NCBI GenBank assembly: GCA_003695105.1
Contig: RFIZ01000293.1
Coordinates: 1-14,742, forward strand
From: Fidelibacterota bacterium
GTDB lineage: Bacteria > Fidelibacterota > Marinisomatia > Marinisomatales > J089
Reading direction: 5' to 3'
Length of the DNA stretch: 14,742 bases
Below are positions 7,117-13,169 of this stretch, piece after piece. The notes beneath the pieces are model-generated. The model saw nothing but the letters and a program-made list of their open reading frames with translations. It searched no databases and was not told the origin of the DNA. Position 1 is the stretch's first letter. Every line of letters begins with the position of its first letter. The position numbers and the translations under genes are program-made.

Positions 7117-8037
7117 TCAGGTTTCAATTAAACTAATCGTTTTCTTGATTTCTTCCATCTGATCGTCCAGATCGGCCAGAACCACATCAATGGACGTGGC
7201 GGACAATTCGGGGTAGTGAACTTGCAGCAACTGCCAACCGTCCACGTTTTCCGGCAAAGTGGAGAGCGGCGACGTACCAAAATTCAGTCCTTTGGCATTG
7301 CTGAGGAGATCGGCCGTCTGAATCAGGGCGGCGAGCCGTTTGTACTCTTCTTCCGGAGCGATCTGGGGATGATGGTGACAGGCAGCGCCAAATTGCAGGG
7401 TGTCGGGGAGATTCCATTTTTCCATGATCAATTGCCCGGCCTCGATATGACTCAGGCCGAAGAGTTCATTTTCCGCATCGACGGACGAATAACTGGAACT
7501 TTGGGCCAGTTTGATGGCTTCCTCGTACAGATCACCGTCCAATAAATACAAAATGAGTTTGCCGATATCATGTAACAAACCAATTGAAAAGGCGCTGTTG
7601 GGAAATCCCAGCCGGTATTTCTTGTTCAACTGGTCGGCGATGTGGGCGGTGGCCGCACTGTGTTCCCAGAACCGCTTCCAACTGATGGGACTGAATTGAT
7701 CCCGGTCGATGGTTTTCGCCACCGAAAAGACCAGTGCCAGAACCGTCAGTTCCTGCATCCCGATGATGACAATGGCCTGTCGAAGCGACTCTACCTTGAA
7801 TTTCAGGCCATAATAGGCGGAATTCGCCGTCTTGAGAATTTTCATCGCCAGGGAGGGATCTTTGGAAATGATGGGAATCATCTGGCCGATGGACAGATTA
7901 TTATCCCGTAAGACCTGCTGAAGCTGAGAAGCGATGATCGGTAATGTCGGTAGTCCCACCATCGATTCAATCTTTTCCATGAATTGATCCCGTTTGGGAT
8001 GGCTCAGCGGCTTTTCAATGTCAAAGTCGAATTTCAC
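7117..8037 (-). CDS. HDOD domain protein (first of tandem pair)
   Basis: First gene of the signalling operon, 306 residues. After a 20-residue charged N-terminus it holds one HDOD domain: GLPTLPIIASQL, KDPSLAMKILKTANSAYYG, IVIIGMQELTVLAL, IGLLHDIGKLILYLL (HD pair intact), FGLSHIEAGQLIMEKWNLP, ACHHHPQIAP, and a helical C-terminus ending in a charged stretch. HDOD proteins mostly act as protein-binding or nucleotide-sensing modules in two-component and c-di-GMP networks. The start is GTG at 8037, supported by AAAGGAAG six bases upstream. A sigma-54 promoter with a leader of about 67 bases lies ahead, so expression should be tied to the flagellar activator cascade. It is the paralogue of the following gene. 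Confidence 0.92.
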   Translation of the reverse strand: MKFDFDIEKPLSHPKRDQFMEKIESMVGLPTLPIIASQLQQVLRDNNLSIGQMIPIISKDPSLAMKILKTANSAYYGLKFKVESLRQAIVIIGMQELTVLALVFSVAKTIDRDQFSPISWKRFWEHSAATAHIADQLNKKYRLGFPNSAFSIGLLHDIGKLILYLLDGDLYEEAIKLAQSSSYSSVDAENELFGLSHIEAGQLIMEKWNLPDTLQFGAACHHHPQIAPEEEYKRLAALIQTADLLSNAKGLNFGTSPLSTLPENVDGWQLLQVHYPELSATSIDVVLADLDDQMEEIKKTISLIET

Positions 8038-8071
8038 GTAGATCTTCCTTTCTGATCATGATCCGGATTTA

Positions 8072-8096
8072 CGTCCCCAATTTCCTATTCGGGACG
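8072..8096 (-). promoter_or_regulatory. Stem-loop in the leader of the HDOD operon
   Basis: On the minus strand CGTCCC (8096-8091) and GGGACG (8077-8072) can pair around a 13-base loop, just inside the predicted transcript start near 8104. The perfect palindromes CGGCATGCCG (8095-8104) and GATCATGATC (8053-8062) flank it. There is no U-tract, so it is not a terminator. It could stabilise the message or affect translation; function is unknown. Confidence 0.3.
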
Positions 8097-8114
8097 GCAT
8101 GCCGGAGGCAGAGA

Positions 8115-8130
8115 AGCAATATGTGTGCCA
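8115..8130 (-). promoter_or_regulatory. Sigma-54 (RpoN) promoter of the HDOD-fapA-activator operon
   Basis: On the minus strand TGGCACACATATTGCT matches the sigma-54 consensus TGGCAC-N5-TTGCW at every conserved base, with GG and GC ten bases apart. The predicted start is near 8104, giving a leader of about 67 bases before the GTG at 8037. It is the best promoter match in the window and probably drives all seven genes down to the terminator at 1176-1145. Confidence 0.85.
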
Positions 8131-8314
8131 TGATCGCCAGTCATTCTGTGTTGTTTCGTCGGTCTTCAGGAGCTGCAGCCGAAAAAACCGGGAGGTGAAA
8201 ATAACCTGAAAAAGCCAAGAATGGGAAAATTTTTCCGGCCACTCCCATCATTGAATCCTATTTGGTTTTTCTGATCCGTTGTAACTTTCCCGTCGAACAG
8301 ATACGCGAACCACT

Positions 8315-8986
8315 ATGGATGCTCCCAAAATATTGATTGCGGAAGACGACCCGGGTTTCATTCCCCTGCTGAAAAAATTCCTGTCCGAACTGGAGGCGGA
8401 GATCATTGTTGCCCGGGACGGCAATGAAGCCTATCAGCTGGCGAGTCTGGAAGCTCCCCAACTGATTATTTCGGACTGGATGATGCCGGGGCTGAACGGC
8501 GAAGAATTGTGCCAAAAGATCAAAGCTCATGACAAACTGAAAACCATTTATTTCATCATGTTGACCTCCCGGGACCAGACGGAAGATCTGGTGACCAGTC
8601 TCCGAAGCGGAGCCGATGATTATATCACCAAACCGCCCAAACCCCAGGAATTGATTGCCCGGGTTCAGACCGGGCTGCGACTGGTTCACCTGCAACAGGA
8701 GTTAACCGAACTGCAAAAGATCGAATCCATTCGGGAAACAGCCATCACCGCCAATCATGAAATCAATAACCCCTTACAGGCCATATTCATGAATGTGGAG
8801 CTGCTCCTGGTGAAAAATCCCGACCTGGACGAATGGACCCGGAAGGCATTGCAAAAAATCATCGAGGCGGCGGAACGAATCCGAAACGTAACCCATCAGA
8901 TGAGCACCATCATCAAATCTACTTCTTCCGAATATACCCCCGGAGGACCCACCATTATCGATTTGAAGCAGTCCGAATTCGATTAA
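8315..8986 (+). CDS. Response regulator fused to a DHp-like histidine domain without ATPase
   Basis: The only plus-strand gene in the window. Its 223 residues hold a complete receiver (1-120; E10/D11/D12, phosphoacceptor D54, T84, K106) followed by a helical pair with a histidine-kinase H-box, ANHEINNPLQAIFMNVELLL, with H148 in the phosphorylation position and the second helix at about 174-200. There is no ATP-binding domain; the protein ends in a short polar tail. Such an arrangement could pass phosphate between partners, as in a phosphorelay, or serve only for dimerisation. Start is ATG 8315; no Shine-Dalgarno is visible and I see no convincing promoter, although 277 bases separate it from the divergent HDOD operon. 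Its TAA (8984-8986) shares three bases with the motB stop on the other strand. Confidence 0.85.
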   Translation: MDAPKILIAEDDPGFIPLLKKFLSELEAEIIVARDGNEAYQLASLEAPQLIISDWMMPGLNGEELCQKIKAHDKLKTIYFIMLTSRDQTEDLVTSLRSGADDYITKPPKPQELIARVQTGLRLVHLQQELTELQKIESIRETAITANHEINNPLQAIFMNVELLLVKNPDLDEWTRKALQKIIEAAERIRNVTHQMSTIIKSTSSEYTPGGPTIIDLKQSEFD

Positions 8987-9816
8987 TTCTGGCTGGCGGC
9001 CGGGGCGTTTGATCCGGAGGCATTGGGTGCCTGACCAGGCGCCACCGCTCCTTTATCCATCAGATCTTTCACGACCCGTTCGATTTCGCCCCGTTCATAG
9101 ACGATTTCCACCCGTCGGTTTTTCGCCCGGCCTTCTTCCGTATCATTGGAAGCCACGGGCCGGTATTCGGCGAAGCCCTCACAGGACAGTTGCTTCGGAT
9201 CAATCCCATGTTCGATTAAATACCGAACGATTTTGGAGGCCCGGTTGGCCGACAGCTCCCAATTGGAGGGAAATTCTTCTGTGTGGATGGGGACATTATC
9301 GGTATGTCCCTCTATTTTAATATGATACGGGAATTGTTTCAAGAGTTCTGTTACCTTGGCCAGGACCTCCTCCCCCTGGGTTACGAAGTCAGCCTCCCCC
9401 GGAGGGAAGAGAATCACGTCCGATATGGTAATGATGGCTCCCCGGCCATCCTCCTTGACCTTGACCTGGCCGCCCAGTTTGTTTTTCATCACGAATTCTT
9501 CCACCTTGGATTCGATGCTGTCCATCTCCGCCGCTACCATGCCTCCCAGTTCATCCACGGCGTTGGGTTTGGCTTCGGCCTCCTGACTGAGCATCGATAA
9601 TCCTTCCCGGGTGCCGGCTTCCGGGACATTCTGTTTTCCGATGGCGCTTTTCAACGAGGCGATTAATTCGGCGAAATCATCCATCTTCGTTTCACTCATG
9701 GCAAACATGAGCACGAAGAAGCACAGCAGCAGGGTCATCATGTCCCCGTAGGTGGCTAACCAGCCCTCACCGCCGCCGGCGTCGTCGTCCTGATCCTGGA
9801 TATTGAAGGGTGACAT
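8983..9816 (-). CDS. motB: Flagellar stator protein MotB (possibly sodium type)
   Basis: Peptidoglycan-anchored half of the stator ion channel. The 277 residues show a short cytoplasmic start (1-18), one membrane helix (19-40) with the essential ion-binding aspartate D25 in TYGDMMTLLL, a plug and linker (41-120), and an OmpA-type peptidoglycan-binding domain (about 130-245) with IKIEGHTDNVP, NWELSANRASKIVRYL and GRAKNRRVEIVYE. A disordered Ala/Gly/Pro tail follows. Cys32 lies seven residues after D25, as in the sodium-driven PomB of Vibrio, whereas typical proton MotB lacks it; sodium coupling is therefore possible but not proven. The ATG follows the motA stop by three bases. The TAA is interlocked with the stop of the convergent plus-strand gene, with no terminator between them. 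Confidence 0.95.
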   Translation of the reverse strand: MSPFNIQDQDDDAGGGEGWLATYGDMMTLLLCFFVLMFAMSETKMDDFAELIASLKSAIGKQNVPEAGTREGLSMLSQEAEAKPNAVDELGGMVAAEMDSIESKVEEFVMKNKLGGQVKVKEDGRGAIITISDVILFPPGEADFVTQGEEVLAKVTELLKQFPYHIKIEGHTDNVPIHTEEFPSNWELSANRASKIVRYLIEHGIDPKQLSCEGFAEYRPVASNDTEEGRAKNRRVEIVYERGEIERVVKDLMDKGAVAPGQAPNASGSNAPAASQN

Positions 9817-9819
9817 TCG

Positions 9820-10617
9820 CTATTTTTTCTTGGGAGCGGCCTTTTTCCCGCTGCTTTTCTCCAGTTTCTTTTCCTCTTCTTTGGAGAGGAATTTTTTCAA
9901 TTTGCTTTCCATGAGGCGGGGGTTTTCACCCTGGCGGATCGATTTCAGGGCTTCGATGACCAGATTCATGATGACCGATTCCTGGTGGCTCCGTCGTTTC
10001 AGTTTCACCGACATGGGAACGAAAAACAGATTGGCCGTAATGGAACCATAAAAGGTCGTAATCAGGGCCACCGCCATCTTGGGTCCGATGGAGCTGGGGT
10101 CGTTTAAATTCGCCAGCATCTGTACCAGTCCGATCAGGGTACCCACCATGCCGAAGGCCGGGGCGTATTTCCCCATTTCGCCGAATATTTCCCAGCCGAC
10201 CTTATGACGCTGGACCGTATTTACGATTTCAATCTGCATGAGATTGTCAATGGTGCGTTCATCCACACCGTCCACGATCATTTCCAGCCCTTTTTTCACG
10301 AAATCATCCTTGATCGTCTTGATTTCTTTCTCAATGGCCAGGATCCCCTCCCGTTTGGCCAGTTCGGCCAGCTGCACCATGGTGGCAATCAATTTTTTGG
10401 GGTCGGGCGCCTTGAACAGGAAAATTTTCTGCACCATTCCGAACACCTTCAGCACATCCGTCATGGGATAGGCCACGAATGTGGCCGCAAACGTCCCTCC
10501 CACCACAATGGCTGCCGAAGGAATGTTGATAAAGATATCCAGACCACTGTTCTGTGTGATGGACCAAATGACCAGACCCACACCCGATAGAATTCCGAGG
10601 ATTGTAGCAATATCCAT
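9820..10617 (-). CDS. motA: Flagellar stator protein MotA
   Basis: Membrane half of the stator that converts ion flow into torque. At 265 residues it is of normal length. Four membrane helices are visible: about 3-20, 31-50, 150-170 and 180-201. The large cytoplasmic loop carries the charged torque residues around R89/E90 and E96 (AKREGILAIEKE). The conserved prolines lie at P153 (KYAPAFGMVG) and P201 (FFVPMSV). Threonines T160 and T187/T188 match positions that line the sodium path in PomA. The C-terminus is a lysine-rich tail (GKKAAPKKK). ATG 10617 follows the stop of the HD-GYP-like regulator after two bases, so stator production is coupled to that regulator. motB follows after three bases. 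Confidence 0.96.
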   Translation of the reverse strand: MDIATILGILSGVGLVIWSITQNSGLDIFINIPSAAIVVGGTFAATFVAYPMTDVLKVFGMVQKIFLFKAPDPKKLIATMVQLAELAKREGILAIEKEIKTIKDDFVKKGLEMIVDGVDERTIDNLMQIEIVNTVQRHKVGWEIFGEMGKYAPAFGMVGTLIGLVQMLANLNDPSSIGPKMAVALITTFYGSITANLFFVPMSVKLKRRSHQESVIMNLVIEALKSIRQGENPRLMESKLKKFLSKEEEKKLEKSSGKKAAPKKK

Positions 10618-10619
10618 AG

Positions 10620-11960
10620 TCAGACCTGAATCGTGATTCCCCCCTTCAGGGAGTCCGTTTTGTTGTAATTCATGATGGTTTTAATGTTGGATTCCGTCAA
10701 GACCGTTCCTTCCGGCATCAGTTTCAATCCGGTATCGGTAAACAAATCGTTGGCCAGGATCATACCCGGTTCCAATTCGGTCACGATGACCTTCTTGGTC
10801 TTCCGCGCTTTCCGGCGTTCGGCGATGGTTTTGACATATTCTTTCAGCGCCTTGAGGATTTGTTCGTCATAGAGAGTTTCGGAATGGGACAGCATATCAT
10901 TGTACACGGCCCAGAATTCCGCCGGATCGGTGGCGTCATAGGTGCGATCATCGAAATCGGCGCAGACCCGAATGATCCGGGAACCGATGGGGATTTGATC
11001 TCCCGCCAGGTGGTCCGGATCCCCGCTGCCGTCCATATTTTCGTTCAGATGACGAATGATCGTGGCGACCTTGTCCAGCCCCGAATAGCCCTTCACCAGG
11101 GTTTCCCCTACCAGGGGATGCTGACTGATAATGTCCTTTTCCTGGGGGGTCCACTCCTCCGGCTTCTTCCGGATGATTTCATCCGGCACCCCTACTTTCC
11201 CGATTTCGTGCAACAAGGCCGCATTGCGAATATCCTTCACCAGGGTACTGTCCAGGTCCAGAATGGTGGAGATGTATACCGCCATTTTGGAAACTTCCTG
11301 AGCGTGTTGTTTATTCATCGGATTCCGCAATTCGACGATCGTGGCCAGCAAATTCACCAGATCATTGGAATTCTTTTCCAGCGTCTGGTTGAGTTCGACC
11401 TGCTGTTTGTGGGATTGCTCCAATTCTTCCATGAGGAAAGAAATTTCCTTCAGGGTGTTGTTCAGCCGCTGTTTTTCGTTTTCCGCCGCCTGCCGCGCCG
11501 ATTCCAGCATGGTTTTGGTGTGCATCAATTCTTCATTGGCGGCCCGTAATTCGTCATTCCGGCGGACCAGATCATCTTCCAGCGCCTTGATGCGAAGTAA
11601 GGCTTCCACCTTGGCGCGGGTCTGTTCCAGATCAAAGGGCTTGGTCAGATAATCATCACCCCCCAGTTGCAGACCCTGGATGGCCTTTTCTTTCGCATCC
11701 AGAGCGGATACAAAAATAAATTTCGTTGTTTCCAGGCTTTTCTCCGCCCGGATGGCTTTACAGATGTCAAAACCGTCAATGTCCGGCAGCCGGACATCGG
11801 AAATGATCAAATCCGGATGCAGCGACCGGGCCTGTTCCAGGCCTGATGTGCCGTCCGTGGCATGGTGCAGGGAAATGTTCCTTCCCTCCAGAGCCTTGTC
11901 CAGCAGACGCAAAATGTTCGGATCATCATCGATGGCTAAAATCGTAAACCTGCGTTTCAC
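10620..11960 (-). CDS. Response regulator with coiled coil and degenerate HD-GYP domain
   Basis: 446 residues: receiver domain (1-122; D11-D13, phosphoacceptor D55, S85, K107), a long coiled coil (about 125-200), an HD-GYP-type domain (about 203-385) and a small C-terminal domain beginning TELEPGMILANDLFTDTG. Normal HD-GYP enzymes hydrolyse cyclic-di-GMP. Here the key motifs are altered: the HD pair is H251-E252 (LLHEIGK), the second histidine motif is R-H304-L-N-E instead of HHE, and GYP is G313-D-P. H219 and H281 remain. Catalysis is therefore doubtful, and the protein may bind c-di-GMP or partners instead. GTG start at 11960, with AAGGAAG eight bases upstream. It sits immediately before motA, so a role in stator control is likely (inference). 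Confidence 0.9.
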   Translation of the reverse strand: MKRRFTILAIDDDPNILRLLDKALEGRNISLHHATDGTSGLEQARSLHPDLIISDVRLPDIDGFDICKAIRAEKSLETTKFIFVSALDAKEKAIQGLQLGGDDYLTKPFDLEQTRAKVEALLRIKALEDDLVRRNDELRAANEELMHTKTMLESARQAAENEKQRLNNTLKEISFLMEELEQSHKQQVELNQTLEKNSNDLVNLLATIVELRNPMNKQHAQEVSKMAVYISTILDLDSTLVKDIRNAALLHEIGKVGVPDEIIRKKPEEWTPQEKDIISQHPLVGETLVKGYSGLDKVATIIRHLNENMDGSGDPDHLAGDQIPIGSRIIRVCADFDDRTYDATDPAEFWAVYNDMLSHSETLYDEQILKALKEYVKTIAERRKARKTKKVIVTELEPGMILANDLFTDTGLKLMPEGTVLTESNIKTIMNYNKTDSLKGGITIQV

Positions 11961-12022
11961 GTCAGACTTCCTTTTATCCCCTATCCGTATTTCTTGAAAT
12001 TACTGGTCCGGGCTTGCATCCC

Positions 12023-12217
12023 TCAACCACCCGGATGCGATTTCTGATTTCGAACGAACAACCGCAAAATGTCTTCCCGGCGAATCCGCCATTGACCCCC
12101 GATTTTAACTCCGGGAATGGCTCCGTTCTTGAGCAGACGATACATGGTCCGTTTGCGGAGCCGCAGCAACCGGCCGGCTTCCTCCAGACTAAGGATTTCC
12201 TGTTCAATGGAACTCAT
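12023..12217 (-). CDS. Small excisionase-type helix-turn-helix DNA-binding protein
   Basis: A 64-residue protein made almost entirely of one winged helix-turn-helix of the MerR/excisionase type (HTH_17): LSLEEAGRLLRLRKRTMYRL, LLKNGAIPGVKIGGQWRIRR, EDILRLF. Proteins of this family include phage excisionases but also many small chromosomal regulators; no integrase or att site is nearby, so a regulatory role at this motility locus is more likely. ATG 12217 is chosen; an in-frame TTG at 12232 lies inside a tandem repeat. No Shine-Dalgarno is visible. The repeat directly upstream could be its own operator. The regulator with the HD-GYP-like domain follows 62 bases later, with its own good ribosome site. 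Confidence 0.8.
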   Translation of the reverse strand: MSSIEQEILSLEEAGRLLRLRKRTMYRLLKNGAIPGVKIGGQWRIRREDILRLFVRNQKSHPGG

Positions 12218-12221
12218 GTTG

Positions 12222-12241
12222 AAAATTGGCAAAAATTGGCA
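12222..12241 (-). repeat. Tandem 10-base repeat just upstream of the helix-turn-helix gene
   Basis: Two exact head-to-tail copies of TGCCAATTTT (minus strand) end four bases before the ATG of the small DNA-binding protein. The unit equals about one helical turn, so two protein monomers could bind on the same face. Operator function is inference. Confidence 0.5.
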
Positions 12242-12249
12242 GTTTTTGA

Positions 12250-12263
12250 GCTAAAAAAAGACC
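12250..12263 (-). promoter_or_regulatory. Weak sigma-54-like -24/-12 pair
   Basis: On the minus strand GG (12263-12262) and GC (12251-12250) are spaced by exactly ten bases (GGTCTTTTTTTAGC), as at sigma-54 promoters, and a start near 12238 would fit the gene at 12217. The CAC part of the -24 box is missing and the run of T also suits a terminator, so this is only a candidate. Confidence 0.22.
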
Positions 12264-12274
12264 TTAGAGATCTC
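12253..12274 (-). terminator. Weak possible terminator at the end of flgM
   Basis: On the minus strand GAGATC-TCTAA-GGTCTT could form a six-pair stem with two G-U pairs, followed by more T residues. The flgM stop codon lies in the loop. The stem is weak, so partial read-through into the next genes is expected if it works at all. It overlaps the sigma-54-like pair. Confidence 0.3.
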
Positions 12275-12743
12275 CCGAATTCAGTAACCGTTCGGTGATG
12301 GTATCGATCACTTCGTCCGAATCGTAATACCCACCCTGGACCCGATCCGCCACTTCGTTCAGGGATTCGCCTGCCGGGCTTTCTGGAGACCGACCCACGG
12401 TACCGGACCGGACCAGGCGATTGGCCACAATTTGATAGACATCGTCCCGATTGTACCGCCCGGTGCGAATTCGTTCCTGAATCTTCTCTTTCTCTTCATT
12501 GGTGAGCGTTTTGATCCCGTCCAGGAGGCGCGCATATTCTTCCGCCGAAATTTTCTGGCTGTACAGGGTTTTGGCTTCCCGGGAAATGGAAACTTTGTCC
12601 TGGGGGATTCCCCCGGCCGATTTGGTGGCGCCCGCTTCCTGACCCGGTTTGGACTCCGGGGGTTGTATGCGTCGGGTGGATTGGCGTTGCTCGAGCTTTT
12701 TCAGCTCGGGATTCAATCCGGATAATTCTTTAATGGGCGTCAC
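12264..12743 (-). CDS. flgM: FlgM-like anti-sigma-28 factor with duplicated C-terminal motif
   Basis: FlgM binds sigma-28 (FliA) and blocks late flagellar genes until it is exported through the finished hook. The N-terminal 60 residues are polar and disordered, as in the family, followed by DKVSISREAKTLYS and a helical half ending in the recognisable FlgM motif IQERIRTGRYNRDDVYQIVANRL. Unusually, the motif appears a second time at the end (VADRVQGGYYDSDEVIDTITERL), so the protein is 159 residues instead of about 90-110. GTG start at 12743 lies three bases after the preceding stop, with AGGA upstream. It is the fourth gene of the fliD-flaG-chaperone set. Assignment rests on motif and context; sigma-28 itself is not in the window. 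Confidence 0.8.
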   Translation of the reverse strand: MTPIKELSGLNPELKKLEQRQSTRRIQPPESKPGQEAGATKSAGGIPQDKVSISREAKTLYSQKISAEEYARLLDGIKTLTNEEKEKIQERIRTGRYNRDDVYQIVANRLVRSGTVGRSPESPAGESLNEVADRVQGGYYDSDEVIDTITERLLNSGDL

Positions 12744-12746
12744 GTT

Positions 12747-13166
12747 TTATTCCTGTTGGATATCAATATACTTTGCTTTCTTCCATTTGGGAAAGAGCTG
12801 TTTCCGAACTCTCCTATTCTTCATATCGGCAATTTTGCTCAATTCTTGAACGGTTTCCATCTGTTTTCGGTGAATGATGTCTTTCAGGCGGGCGTCAATG
12901 GAAATGATCGCCCGGCTCAATTCGATGATTTCATTGCGGATGGCATTCTGATTGGCTGTGAGTCGTTGGGTATGACGAGTACGGATCCCTTCCAAGACCT
13001 TGATTTTTTTCAACCAGTTTTCCCGTTTATGAAACAATTCCAACAGGGCATCGGTCGTCACGGAATCCAGATCCTGGTAGATGGCTTCCGTCTCCTCCAA
13101 AATGGAACGGAAATATTCCTTTTCTTCCAGCAACAGCCGGGTCAATTTTTGAGGGTAAAGCGACAA
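12747..13166 (-). CDS. Small coiled-coil protein, probable FlgN/FliT-like export chaperone
   Basis: A 139-residue, almost wholly helical protein without signal peptide or membrane segment. Two long amphipathic helices (about 8-58 and 62-115) with regular leucine/isoleucine spacing, such as LLLEEKEYFRSILEETEAIY and LLELFHKRENWLKKIKVLEG, resemble the antiparallel helices of FlgN/FliT-type chaperones that escort hook-filament junction and cap proteins. The C-terminus is basic (RRVRKQLFPKWKKAK). It follows flaG by three bases and precedes flgM by three, next to fliD, where FliS or FliT often lies; no FliS is seen here. The start is TTG (13166), with AAAGG upstream; no other in-frame start gives the full first helix. 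The chaperone role is inference from shape and place. Confidence 0.65.
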   Translation of the reverse strand: MSLYPQKLTRLLLEEKEYFRSILEETEAIYQDLDSVTTDALLELFHKRENWLKKIKVLEGIRTRHTQRLTANQNAIRNEIIELSRAIISIDARLKDIIHRKQMETVQELSKIADMKNRRVRKQLFPKWKKAKYIDIQQE

Positions 13167-13169
13167 GGG

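Noticed and set aside
7107..7127. TTG start for the second HDOD gene
   Set aside because: It would overlap the previous stop; the downstream ATG has a good ribosome site and leaves a normal gap.
8131..8314. Possible riboswitch or structured leader upstream of the plus-strand receiver-DHp gene (TTCAGG/CCTGAA and ATGGGA/TCCCAT inverted repeats)
   Set aside because: The repeats are short and far apart, and I see no match to the c-di-GMP or other riboswitch cores I know. No convincing promoter for the gene was found either.
9290..9316. Sigma-28-like promoter on the minus strand (TAAA ... CCGATAA) inside motB
   Set aside because: The spacing between boxes is about three bases too short, it lies within coding sequence, and only the end of motB is downstream.
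12023..12217. Mobile element or prophage remnant suggested by the excisionase-type protein
   Set aside because: No integrase, transposase, terminal repeats or attachment-site duplication nearby; flanking genes are all motility genes in sensible order.
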